Below, in pieces: positions 38,643 to 46,919 of a stretch of 64,000 nucleotides of DNA. Source of the DNA: Azospirillaceae bacterium (lineage in GTDB: Bacteria; Pseudomonadota; Alphaproteobacteria; Azospirillales; Azospirillaceae); contig JARLIO010000034.1 of NCBI GenBank assembly GCA_031291675.1, forward strand, positions 558,001-622,000. The letters run 5' to 3'. Both the position numbers and the translations under genes were made by a program. The notes under the pieces are model-generated. The model worked only from the letters and a program-made list of their open reading frames with translations, had not been told where the DNA came from and searched no databases. Numbering within the stretch: the first letter of the stretch is position 1; every line of letters begins with the position of its first letter.

Positions 38643-39175
38643 CCCTGAAGTTCCTTCAGCAGCGGCAAAATCTTGCCGTCGATATCCGCCGCGGTCAGCG
38701 GACCGACCTGCTTGTAGCGGATCCGGCCCTGGCGATCGATGACATAGGTTTCCGGCACGCCATAGACCCCCCAATCGATCGCGACCCGACCATCGGTGTC
38801 GGCGCCGATCCCCTGATAGGGGTTGCCCATCTGCGACAGCCAGGCCGCGGCATCCTCGGGCCGGTCCTTGTAATCGATCCCGCGGACCAGCACGCCGTTC
38901 TCCCGGGCCAGACGGACCAGCATCGGGTGTTCGACGCGACATGGCGCGCACCAGGAGGCGAAGACATTGACAATCTGCGCCCGGCCATGGAGATCGGCCG
39001 ACGCCAGGCCGGCACCCTGGCCCGGCAGGCCGGGCAGGGAGAAGGTGGGCACCGGTTGATCGATCAAGGCCGACGGCACCAGATTAGGGTCGCGGTTCAG
39101 GCCGACGGCGAAATAGCCGGCCAGCACCAGGAAGACCAGCAGCGGGATCAGGAAAATGAGGGTTCGCAAACGCAC
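38639..39175 (-). CDS. ccmG: Periplasmic thioredoxin CcmG (DsbE)
   Basis: 178 residues: N-terminal membrane anchor about 5-25 and a thioredoxin-like domain with FASWCAPCRVEHP (Cys76, Cys79), GIDYKDRPEDA and the cis-Pro loop GVPETYVIDRQG. It passes reducing equivalents to CcmH and apocytochrome c. It overlaps ccmH by 4 bases and follows ccmF by 26. Confidence 0.95.
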   Translation of the reverse strand: MRLRTLIFLIPLLVFLVLAGYFAVGLNRDPNLVPSALIDQPVPTFSLPGLPGQGAGLASADLHGRAQIVNVFASWCAPCRVEHPMLVRLARENGVLVRGIDYKDRPEDAAAWLSQMGNPYQGIGADTDGRVAIDWGVYGVPETYVIDRQGRIRYKQVGPLTAADIDGKILPLLKELQG

Positions 39176-39201
39176 CGGTTTATTGCTCCTGCAGGGCGGC
39201 G

Positions 39202-41190
39202 TTATTCGGCTGCCGCGGTCGTCGCCGACCGCCGCAGCCGATGGCGGACCGGCACGCCGACACGATAACGGAGGTCAGACAGGCTGACCACGCCGCCGAC
39301 AGCCATCAGCACCGTGCCCAGCCACAGCCAGGGCACCAGCGGGTGATGATAGGCCCGGGCCGCATAGCCGCCGGACGCATTCTTTGTGCCCATGACGACA
39401 TAGAGATCCGCCAGCGCCGTGGTATGGATCGCGGCCTCGGTCGTCGGCGTCCGTTGGACCGGATAGAAACGCTGTTCCGGATGCATCACGGCGACGATTT
39501 TCCCCGCAGACCGCGCCGTGAAGGTTCCGCGTTCGCCCTGATAGTTGGGGCCTTCGATCGGCTCGACCTTGTCGAAACTGACGCTGTAGCCGGCAATGTC
39601 GAACTGGTCGCCGGGCCGGATCGACTGAATATGCTCGGAGACCCAGCATACCGAACCGGTCATCCCCGCGATCGCAACGCCCATCCCGAAATGGGCGATC
39701 GTCATGCCCCAGGCGCTGCGCGGCAGATGCAAGGCCCGGCTCATGCTGTCGGCCAACGGGACGCGGAACAGCCGGACCCGCTCAACCCACTCGGTCACGG
39801 CGCCACAACAGGCCCAGGCCGCCATCGCGATCCCCACCAGTGCCATCGCCGGCCCGCCCTGGTGCAGCCAATAGGTCGCGACCACGGCGACAAAGGTCAG
39901 CAGCGCGGCCACTTTCAAACGCCCCAGCGCCCCCGGCAGGTCGGCGCGCTTCCATGACAGCAGCGGCCCGACCCCGAGCAGCGCCACCAGCGGCACCATC
40001 AGCGGGACAAAGGTGGAATTGAAGAAAGGCGGGCCGACCGAGACCTTGCCGGCATTGAGCGCGTCGAGAAACAGCGGATACAGCGTACCCAGCAGGACCG
40101 TGCCGCAGCCACTGGCCAGCAGCAGATTGTTGATCACCAGCCCGCCCTCACGGCTGACCGGGGCGAACAGGCCGCCCATCCGCAAATGCGGCGCCCGGAT
40201 CGCATAGAGCGTCAGCGACCCGCCGATCGCGATCGTCAGCAGCACCAGGATAAACACGCCGCGACTCGGATCCACGGCAAAGGCGTGGACCGAGGACAGC
40301 ACGCCCGACCGGACCAGGAAGGTGCCGACAAGGCTGAGCGAGAAACTCAGGATCGCCAGCAGAATGGTCCAGCTTTTCAAGGCGTCGCGCTTTTCGACGA
40401 CGATTGCAGAATGCAACAGCGCGGTGCCCGCCAGCCAGGGCAGGAAGCTGGCATTCTCGGTCGGATCCCAGAACCACCAGCCGCCCCAGCCCAACGTGTA
40501 ATAGGCCCACCACGAGCCCATCGCGATGCCGATCGTCAGCGCCGACCAGGCAATCAGGGTCCAGGGCCGAACCCACCGCGCCCAGGCCGGATCGATGCGA
40601 CCTTCGATCAGGGCCGCGGCGGCGAACGAGAACACGATCGAAAACCCGACATAGCCGAGATAAAGGAACGGCGGATGGAACGCCAGTCCCGGATCCTGGA
40701 GCAGCGGATTGAGGTCATGGCCATCGAGCGGCGGCGGATCGACCCGGACGAACGGGTTCGACGTCGCCAGGATGAACAACAGGAAACCGACCCCGATCAG
40801 CGCCTGGACGCCGATGACCCGGGCCCGCAGCGTGTCGGGCAATCCGCCGCCCAGCGCCGCCACCGCGGCCCCGAACAGCGACAGGATCAGCACCCACAGC
40901 ATCATCGAGCCTTCGTGGCTGCCCCAGACGCCCGCGACCTTGTACAGCATCGGCTTCAGGGAATGGCTATACTCGACGACGTTCAGGACGGTGAAGTCGG
41001 AGACGATGTGGGCATGCATCAAGGCGCCGAAACTGAAGGCGACCAGGCCGAACTGGGCCAAGGCGGCCGGACGCGCGACGGCCATCCAGGCGCTATTGCC
41101 GCGCGCCGCGCCAGCCAGAGGCAGGAATGCCTGGGCCATGGCCACGAAGGCCGCCAACACCAGGGCATAATGGCCAAGTTCCGGGATCAT
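39202..41190 (-). CDS. ccmF: Cytochrome c haem lyase CcmF
   Basis: 662 residues and about 15 membrane helices. The tryptophan-rich WWD motif WGGWWFWDPTENASFLPWL is intact, as is GSHEGSMMLWVLILS with a conserved haem-ligand histidine region. This is the core of the haem ligation complex, taking haem from holo-CcmE and attaching it to apocytochrome c together with CcmH and CcmI. Full length for the family. Confidence 0.96.
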   Translation of the reverse strand: MIPELGHYALVLAAFVAMAQAFLPLAGAARGNSAWMAVARPAALAQFGLVAFSFGALMHAHIVSDFTVLNVVEYSHSLKPMLYKVAGVWGSHEGSMMLWVLILSLFGAAVAALGGGLPDTLRARVIGVQALIGVGFLLFILATSNPFVRVDPPPLDGHDLNPLLQDPGLAFHPPFLYLGYVGFSIVFSFAAAALIEGRIDPAWARWVRPWTLIAWSALTIGIAMGSWWAYYTLGWGGWWFWDPTENASFLPWLAGTALLHSAIVVEKRDALKSWTILLAILSFSLSLVGTFLVRSGVLSSVHAFAVDPSRGVFILVLLTIAIGGSLTLYAIRAPHLRMGGLFAPVSREGGLVINNLLLASGCGTVLLGTLYPLFLDALNAGKVSVGPPFFNSTFVPLMVPLVALLGVGPLLSWKRADLPGALGRLKVAALLTFVAVVATYWLHQGGPAMALVGIAMAAWACCGAVTEWVERVRLFRVPLADSMSRALHLPRSAWGMTIAHFGMGVAIAGMTGSVCWVSEHIQSIRPGDQFDIAGYSVSFDKVEPIEGPNYQGERGTFTARSAGKIVAVMHPEQRFYPVQRTPTTEAAIHTTALADLYVVMGTKNASGGYAARAYHHPLVPWLWLGTVLMAVGGVVSLSDLRYRVGVPVRHRLRRSATTAAAE

Positions 41191-41200
41191 GGTCGGGCCT

Positions 41201-41662
41201 CTATCGGGTCACCAATGTTGACGTGGCGTGCTGCGCGTCACCTTTGGCGCGTTTCAGCGCGTCGGCCACTTCGGGGGGCATGTAATTCTCATCATGCTTG
41301 GCCAGCACCTCGTGCGCCACGAACACGCCATCGGGTCGGACCGTACCTTCGGCGACGACGCCCTGGCCTTCACGAAACAGATCGGGCAATTGCCCGGTGA
41401 AGGTCACCCCGATCTTGTTGACCATGTCGGTGACGGTGAAGGCGACCGTCTGGCCGTCCGCTGCCCTTTGCAAGCTGCCTTTTTCGACCATGCCGCCCAG
41501 CCGGATCGTCCGACGCCCGACCGGCTGACGGATCAGATCGGTGGGACTGTAAAAGAACACCAGATTGTCCTGGAATGCGGTCAATGCCAGGGCGGTTGCC
41601 GATCCCAGGCCGAGCATCGCCAACAGCAGGATGTAGAGACGGCGCTTCTTGCGGCTGGTCAT
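41201..41662 (-). CDS. ccmE: Haem chaperone CcmE
   Basis: 153 residues: membrane anchor about 8-28, OB-fold domain with RLGGMVEKGSL, and the haem-binding HDENY motif, in which His123 is the covalent haem attachment site and Tyr127 is the axial ligand. It carries haem from CcmC to CcmF in the periplasm. Its ATG overlaps the ccmD stop (ATGA at 41659-41662). Confidence 0.96.
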   Translation of the reverse strand: MTSRKKRRLYILLLAMLGLGSATALALTAFQDNLVFFYSPTDLIRQPVGRRTIRLGGMVEKGSLQRAADGQTVAFTVTDMVNKIGVTFTGQLPDLFREGQGVVAEGTVRPDGVFVAHEVLAKHDENYMPPEVADALKRAKGDAQHATSTLVTR

Positions 41663-41889
41663 CGATCGGTTCCGGCGATCTCAGGCGCGGACGGTGGTGC
41701 CGGCTCGGACACAGCCGTGGCATTGCGGCGGCGGCGCGGATGAGCCGCCTCCAGCCCGGTCAGGATCGCGTCATTGCGCCGAAGACGGTGCAGGCTGACC
41801 AGCAACAACCCCGCCAGAACGACGATCACGATGCCGTAGGCCGGCCAGACAAAAGCGGCATAGCCGCCCATTTCAAGGAATTCACTCAT
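41659..41889 (-). CDS. ccmD: CcmD small membrane subunit
   Basis: About 76 residues with one membrane helix, preceded by the conserved MGGYAAFVWPAYG segment and followed by a basic stretch (RRNDAIL, RRRR). That is the CcmD signature. It releases holo-CcmE from the CcmABC complex. I prefer ATG 41889; an in-frame ATG at 41916 would add nine residues. Overlaps ccmE by 4 bases. Confidence 0.88.
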   Translation of the reverse strand: MSEFLEMGGYAAFVWPAYGIVIVVLAGLLLVSLHRLRRNDAILTGLEAAHPRRRRNATAVSEPAPPSAPEIAGTDR

Positions 41890-41991
41890 CGCATCGGTCG
41901 CATATTCCCGGAGCACGGGTCCGGAGCACGGGATCGGGGTTGGCCGCCAAAACCGGCTTGCCGCCCCTCCCCGCGCACCGTCCGCTGGAGA

Positions 41992-42876
41992 TCACGATCT
42001 GGGTATCACTGGCGCCGCCGCCTGGCTATGAGGATGATTCAAGGTCGTGGTCGCCGTCCATGCCGCGGGACCGTGGCGTTGCGCCATGGCATCGGGATCG
42101 TGATCGGAGATCTCGACGCGTGGCGCCGGCCGCGGTGGCGGCGCCACCCAATCGCCGCCGATCATCAGCAGGCGCAACGTCTGGATCCGGCGCCCCGCCA
42201 GTTCTGCGCGCAGACGGATGATCGCAATCGTCAGATAGTAGGCCATGAAAGCCAGGGTCATCACCAGCAGCGGCACCAGCATGGTGTGGTAGACCGCAGG
42301 CGCCCCCAGGCGGCTGACGCTGGCGGGCTGGTGCAGCGTGTTCCACCAATCGACGGAAAATTTGATGATCGGAACGTTGACAACGCCGACCAGCAGCAGG
42401 ATGCCGCCGGCGCGTTCACCCCGGGTCGGATCGTCGAAGGCGTTCACCAGGGCGATATAGCCGAGATAGAGGAAAAACAGCAGCAGCACGCTGGTCAGCC
42501 GCGCATCCCACACCCACCAGGTGCCCCACATCGGCTTGCCCCACAGACTGCCCGTGATCAGGCAGAGCGCGGTAAACACGGCGCCAACCGGGGCGACGGC
42601 GCGGCAATAGAGATCGGCCAACGGGTGTTTCCACACCAGGCCGACCGCGGCGGCCACCGCCATGCTGGTATAGATGAACAGGCCCATCCACGCCGCCGGG
42701 ACATGGAGATACATGATCCGCACGGTTTCGCCCTGCTGGTAGTCGGGCGGCGACAGCAGCAGCGCCAGAACGGCGCCGACCACCAGCGACACCGCGGTCA
42801 CCCCGGCACTCCAGGGCAGGATGATCCGCGCCAGGCGCTGAAACTGTGCCGGATTGGCGTAACCTTGCAACGGCAT
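41992..42876 (-). CDS. ccmC: Haem exporter/handling protein CcmC
   Basis: 294 residues, six membrane helices, with the WWD motif WGTWWVWDARLTSVLLLFFLYL and flanking histidines (YLHVPAAW, LHQPASVSRLG). It loads haem onto CcmE. The C-terminal 55 residues beyond the family's usual end are Pro/His rich and probably disordered. It is the first ccm gene here; ccmA and ccmB, normally just upstream, are not present between it and the window interior to the right. Confidence 0.93.
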   Translation of the reverse strand: MPLQGYANPAQFQRLARIILPWSAGVTAVSLVVGAVLALLLSPPDYQQGETVRIMYLHVPAAWMGLFIYTSMAVAAAVGLVWKHPLADLYCRAVAPVGAVFTALCLITGSLWGKPMWGTWWVWDARLTSVLLLFFLYLGYIALVNAFDDPTRGERAGGILLLVGVVNVPIIKFSVDWWNTLHQPASVSRLGAPAVYHTMLVPLLVMTLAFMAYYLTIAIIRLRAELAGRRIQTLRLLMIGGDWVAPPPRPAPRVEISDHDPDAMAQRHGPAAWTATTTLNHPHSQAAAPVIPRS

Positions 42877-43236
42877 GGCGGAACCCTGACGCGTAAGAAC
42901 CTGAAGGAGCGGGCCTCTGAGGCCCCTGACAAACAGAAATCTGCGGCCGAACCCGGTGGCCGGAGTCCCCCGGAACCGTAGCGGGGATCGATCCGCTATC
43001 CGCGCGATCCCCGCTCTGAGCGGCCCCGGGCCTTGCGTCAGTCAGTATAGCCGAAACCCGCCGGCGGCTGGCGGGAAAATTACAGAACGCCGCGCTTCCC
43101 GGAATGCTGGCGCGCCGGCCGCGTGGATCCTCGCAGCAAATCGCTTGTGCGCCACAGCGGAAGGACTACAACGCGGGCGGTGGTCACACGACCCCGGGTT
43201 CATGACGTCCTTTTTTACCGGGAACGAGGAACAGAC
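42877..43236. other. Divergent spacer, ccm operon / secreted-protein gene
   Basis: About 360 bases with no gene that I can support. It must carry the ccmC promoter (leftward) and that of the secreted-protein gene (rightward). No CcmA or CcmB remnant was recognised on either strand. Confidence 0.45.
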
Positions 43237-43701
43237 ATGATACGGTTGATGGGGGTATTGGCGGCCGGCTGCCTGGCAGCGGCGGCCCTGGCGACGGGAA
43301 CGATGCCGGCTCACGCGGCGGACAAACAACCGCCAACCTGCGCCGCAATCTCCTTCCGCCCGCTGGCATCGGGCATGGCCGATGGCGACTATGACGCCGG
43401 ACTTTACCAGTCACGCTTCGCCCGGATCACCCTGAAAGGCACGGTCAAGGGTGGCACAGCGACCAACTATTTCCTGACCCTGAATGGCAAGCAACCCGAA
43501 ACGCTGAAGGATCTTCCCAAGACGGCCTCGGGGTGCCTCGCCTCCAAGCATGTCGTGTTGCCGGCCAAGACGCAACCGGCCGGTGCCTGCACCGGTGATC
43601 GCTTCCGCGTCGTGATCTTCAACACCGGCAAGGAAAAAGTCACCGCGCTGTTCGGCCTCCACGGTGCCGCCTGGGATCTGTGCACCGTCAACAAGGCCTG
43701 A
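43237..43701 (+). CDS. Small secreted protein of unknown function
   Basis: 154 residues from ATG 43237, with GAGGA 7 bases upstream. A signal peptide of about 27 residues ends MPAHAAD. The mature part has four cysteines (PTCAAI, SGCLAS, AGACTG, WDLCTV) that could form two disulphides and a beta-rich look. I do not recognise the family. It stands between the ccm operon and the copper chaperone genes, and is convergent with the latter. Confidence 0.72.
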   Translation: MIRLMGVLAAGCLAAAALATGTMPAHAADKQPPTCAAISFRPLASGMADGDYDAGLYQSRFARITLKGTVKGGTATNYFLTLNGKQPETLKDLPKTASGCLASKHVVLPAKTQPAGACTGDRFRVVIFNTGKEKVTALFGLHGAAWDLCTVNKA

Positions 43702-43708
43702 GATCGGC

Positions 43709-43741
43709 CGGGCGGGTCGGCCAAGACGGCCAGCCCGCCCG
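43709..43741. terminator. Hairpin between convergent genes
   Basis: Arms 43709-43722 and 43728-43741 pair over 14 positions with one wobble and one mismatch around AAGAC. It separates the secreted-protein gene from the convergent copper-chaperone gene. No T tract. Confidence 0.5.
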
Positions 43742-43749
43742 ACCCCTGA

Positions 43750-44265
43750 TTACGGCGTGTGGCCGGCGGGAGCACCCATCATCGAATGGTCCATGGGTGC
43801 CATCATGCCGGCCCCGCCGGCGCCCGGCCCCTCGATCGTGACCGGCACCGTCAACGAACCGGCCTTCTCAAAGGTCAGGGTCAAGGGGAAGCTCTTGCCT
43901 TTCTCGAGCGGCCCTTTCAAACCCATCAGCATGATATGCAGCCCTCCCGGCGCCAGCCGGGTTGACGTTCCCGCAACGATCTCCAGCGTCTCGACCGGAC
44001 GCATCCCGGCAACGCCGTTGCTGATCGTGGTCATGTGCAACTGGGCCTCGGCGGCAACCGGGGTCGATGCTGCAATCAGATGGTCCGGCGCGGTCCCGTG
44101 GTTTCGGATCTCCAGATAAGCCGCACCGGCGCTCGCCGCGGCAATCGTCGCCCGGGCCCAGGGATCCGTGATCTCGATCGACCCGGCCTTGAAGGTCTCG
44201 GCCCGGGCGGGCACAGCCGCCAACAGGGCGACGGCCATGACCGTGGCGATGAAACGGCAAAGCAT
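43750..44265 (-). CDS. Periplasmic copper chaperone PCu(A)C
   Basis: About 171 residues from ATG 44265, with GAGGAG upstream; a TTG two codons earlier is less likely. Signal peptide ends VPARAE. The copper-binding pattern is intact: HMTTISNGVAGM, then 22 residues on LHIMLMG, the H-M...H-x-M set of the family. A Met/His rich tail (MMAPMDHSMMGAPAGH) may bind extra copper. The family delivers Cu(I) to the CuA site of cytochrome oxidase. It lies 44 bases after the SCO-like gene on the same strand. Confidence 0.92.
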   Translation of the reverse strand: MLCRFIATVMAVALLAAVPARAETFKAGSIEITDPWARATIAAASAGAAYLEIRNHGTAPDHLIAASTPVAAEAQLHMTTISNGVAGMRPVETLEIVAGTSTRLAPGGLHIMLMGLKGPLEKGKSFPLTLTFEKAGSLTVPVTIEGPGAGGAGMMAPMDHSMMGAPAGHTP

Positions 44266-44309
44266 CGGCAAGCACTCCTCAGCGATAATGGATTGGCGAA
44301 GAAACCGGT

Positions 44310-44945
44310 TCAGGTCGCGGGACCGCCGGCCAGCACATGGCGGATCGCCGCGGCCATGGCATCGGGCGCGGTTCCCGCCGGCAGCAGCCCGGCCGTTTTG
44401 CCGTCACGCCCGATCAGATAGACGATACTGGAATGATCCATGGAATAGTCGTCAGGATCGGCGCCCGCCGGCACCACCTTGGCATAGTAGACGCGATAGG
44501 CGCGGGCGATGGCCGCGGTCTGTGCCGCGGTGCCCGACAGACCGATGATCGAGGGGTGGAACTGGGCTGTGTATTCAGCCAGAACCGAGCCACGATCGCG
44601 CGCCGGATCGATGGAGACAAACAACGGCTGCACGCCCGCGGCGTCAGCGCCCAACAGGTCCATCGCCTGCCCGATCGTCTGCAACTCGGTCGGGCAGATA
44701 TCCGGGCAGAAACGATAGCCAAAGAACATGACCTGAACTTTGCCGCGCCAGGTTTCGTTGGTCACGGTCCGGCCCTGGGGATCACTCAGCGTCCAGGGAC
44801 CGCCGACCTGGGCGGCGAGTGACGCCGCGGGATCACCCGACACGGTCATATCGCGCGCCGCCCGCCATTGCATCCAGCCCATCCCGCCGCCAACGCCGAG
44901 GACCAGAACCGCGGCGATCCCGATCCGCAACACCCCTGGTTTCAT
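44310..44945 (-). CDS. SCO1/SenC-family copper chaperone
   Basis: 211 residues: N-terminal membrane anchor about 8-26, thioredoxin-like domain with FGYRFCPDICPTEL (Cys80 and Cys84), VSIDPARD and the third copper ligand His in YSMDHSSIVYLIG. It assembles the CuA centre of cytochrome c oxidase with PCu(A)C, the next gene. Close to the ccm cluster, this makes a respiratory biogenesis neighbourhood. Confidence 0.93.
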   Translation of the reverse strand: MKPGVLRIGIAAVLVLGVGGGMGWMQWRAARDMTVSGDPAASLAAQVGGPWTLSDPQGRTVTNETWRGKVQVMFFGYRFCPDICPTELQTIGQAMDLLGADAAGVQPLFVSIDPARDRGSVLAEYTAQFHPSIIGLSGTAAQTAAIARAYRVYYAKVVPAGADPDDYSMDHSSIVYLIGRDGKTAGLLPAGTAPDAMAAAIRHVLAGGPAT

Positions 44946-45201
44946 CTCGCACTCCCGATCCGGCCGCCCCGATCCGACCGTGATGCCACGACAATCGATC
45001 GTCCCGGGGTTGCGTCCGCAAAAAAGCTTCAGGTGGTCTGCACGAACGGGGGCTGATTTCCGGATCCGAACGGGGATAGCATGCGCCGTCAGCCCGGGAT
45101 TGAACGGCTTGGCCGCCAGCCATCCCGAGCGCGGTGCCGTGCCGCGGCGGCCAAACTCTGGTTTGCTTACTTTCTGCCCATCACGGTGTCAAGGAGACGG
45201 T

Positions 45202-46566
45202 ATGGACGCCCCGCCGCGCCAGCCCCCGAACGGCGCTCACCATTCCGCTTCCCATCGTCATCGTCAGTCGCGCCGCCTCCTGCTGTCCTTGACCAGTTGG
45301 CGCCAGCGGCTGACCTTCTGGTGCGGCGCCGGCGTGGTCGGTATTGCCGCCGTTGCCTTCGCCCTGGCCGCCGATCAAGCTCAATCCCTGTTTCATTGGG
45401 GTATCGACCAATGGCGCTACCTGCCCCTGGTGGTGACGCCGACGGGTCTCGCCCTGTCGGCCTGGCTCGCGGTCCGGATCTTCCCGGGCTCCCAGGGCAG
45501 CGGAATCCCGCAGGCGATCGCGGCCCGTCACCTCGACGACGACGGACGCCGCCATGCGTTGCTGTCGCTGCGGATCATGGGTGGCAAGATCATGCTGACC
45601 CTGTTGGGCCTGGCCTGCGGCGCCTCGATCGGGCGCGAGGGACCAACGGTCCAGGTCGGAGCCTCGATCATGCTGGCGGCCGGCGCCATCGCCGGGCTGG
45701 GCCGCGAGCGGGGCCTGATCCTGGCCGGTGGTGCCGCCGGTGTTGCCGCAGCCTTCAACACGCCCCTGGCCGGCGTCGTGTTCGCGATCGAGGAGCTGGC
45801 GCGCGGCTTTGATCAACGGGCCAACGGCCTGGTCTTGAGCGCCATCGTGATCGCAGGGATGGCGTCGATGCTCCTGCTGGGAAACTACACCTATTTCGGC
45901 CACACCACGATTGCGGTGCGTTGGGCGGATTGGCCGGTGATCCCGATCGTGGGCGTCGCCGGCGGCCTTGCCGGCGGCCTGTTCACCCGCACCGTCCTGG
46001 GCCTGGGGGGCTGGCTGTCGCGCCGGCTTGCCGGCCGGCACTGGGTGTGGCCGGTCGGGGTCGCCGCCGTCGCGGGCGCGGTCACCGCGGTGCTGGGCGT
46101 CGTGGAAGGCGGTGAGATTTACGGCACGGGATACGCGCAGGCGCGCATGGTCCTGGAACACAGCGGAACCCTGTCGTGGGGTTACATGCCGGCCAAGCTG
46201 CTGGCCACCGCGGCGGCAACCGTGGCCGGGATTCCGGGCGGCCTGTTCGCGCCGTCCCTTTCGGTGGGCGCTGGAATGGGGGCGTTGCTTTCGGCGCTGA
46301 TCCCCGGCATGCCCCTTGCGACCCTGGTGACGCTGTCGATGGTCGCCTATTTCGCCGGGGTGGTTCAGGCGCCCGTGACGGCAACCGTGATCGTAATGGA
46401 GATGACCGACGGCCATGCCAGCATCCTGCCGCTGATGGCGACCGCAGTGATCGCCTTTGGCCTGTCGCGCCTGGTGAATTCCGAACCGATCTACCACGCC
46501 ATGGCGGGACGGATCCTCAACGCCCTGCCCGCGGCATCGCAAGCCCCGGCGCCGGGGCCAACCTGA
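45202..46566 (+). CDS. CLC-family chloride channel/antiporter
   Basis: 454 residues from ATG 45202, with AAGGAG upstream; the frame is open for a further 150 codons but reads as antisense of the SCO gene. The three selectivity motifs are present: GSQGSGIPQ, GREGPTVQVG with the gating glutamate, and GIPGGLFAPSLSVGAGMG. A gating Glu with these motifs fits a H+/Cl- exchanger or related anion transporter. About ten hydrophobic segments. No CBS domains at the C-terminus. Confidence 0.93.
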   Translation: MDAPPRQPPNGAHHSASHRHRQSRRLLLSLTSWRQRLTFWCGAGVVGIAAVAFALAADQAQSLFHWGIDQWRYLPLVVTPTGLALSAWLAVRIFPGSQGSGIPQAIAARHLDDDGRRHALLSLRIMGGKIMLTLLGLACGASIGREGPTVQVGASIMLAAGAIAGLGRERGLILAGGAAGVAAAFNTPLAGVVFAIEELARGFDQRANGLVLSAIVIAGMASMLLLGNYTYFGHTTIAVRWADWPVIPIVGVAGGLAGGLFTRTVLGLGGWLSRRLAGRHWVWPVGVAAVAGAVTAVLGVVEGGEIYGTGYAQARMVLEHSGTLSWGYMPAKLLATAAATVAGIPGGLFAPSLSVGAGMGALLSALIPGMPLATLVTLSMVAYFAGVVQAPVTATVIVMEMTDGHASILPLMATAVIAFGLSRLVNSEPIYHAMAGRILNALPAASQAPAPGPT

Positions 46567-46919
46567 CCGGGGCGTCGAAACCGCGGGGCCTCTGATCGCT
46601 GACGCCACGCGGGTGGGGATGCCCCTCATCGACCGGTGATCCGCAGACAGTGATCGCCCCCGGACCATAGAGCGGCGGCAATCCCGGAGTCGCTCACAAC
46701 TTCCGGCACGAATTTGCGCTGTCTGGCGGTTTTTCAGAGACTTTAGCGGGTGGCACCTGCGACACTCTGTCACCATTGCATGCTGAAACCGGGCAGACCG
46801 GCCGAGCACCAAGACCCGTCATGTTGAACCGGTACAAAAAAACCGATGTTCATTCCACGCCCCTTGCCGGGTTCGTGCTGCCCATAGACCTGACGAAAGA
46901 AGGGGGGGGGGGGGATGAC
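46567..46919. other. Intergenic region with homopolymer near the next start
   Basis: About 350 bases. Frames here are open on both strands but give no recognisable product. The AT-rich part near 46690-46760 may hold the promoter of the binding-protein gene. The run of 13 G is listed separately. Confidence 0.4.
46902..46914 (+). repeat. Run of 13 G at the ribosome-binding position
   Basis: Thirteen consecutive G, followed by ATGAC and the GTG start of the binding-protein gene at 46920. It takes the place of the Shine-Dalgarno sequence. Homopolymers this long are prone to slippage and to sequencing error. Confidence 0.85.

Noticed and set aside
37557-38648. Forward frames opposite ccmI and ccmH
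   Set aside because: Arg/Gln-rich antisense frames of the ccm genes.
40186-42981. Forward frames of 404 and 468 codons opposite ccmF and ccmC
   Set aside because: Antisense shadows; no motif, and ccmC-F are unambiguous.
45181-46812. Reverse frame of 543 codons opposite the CLC gene
   Set aside because: Antisense of a gene with all CLC motifs.
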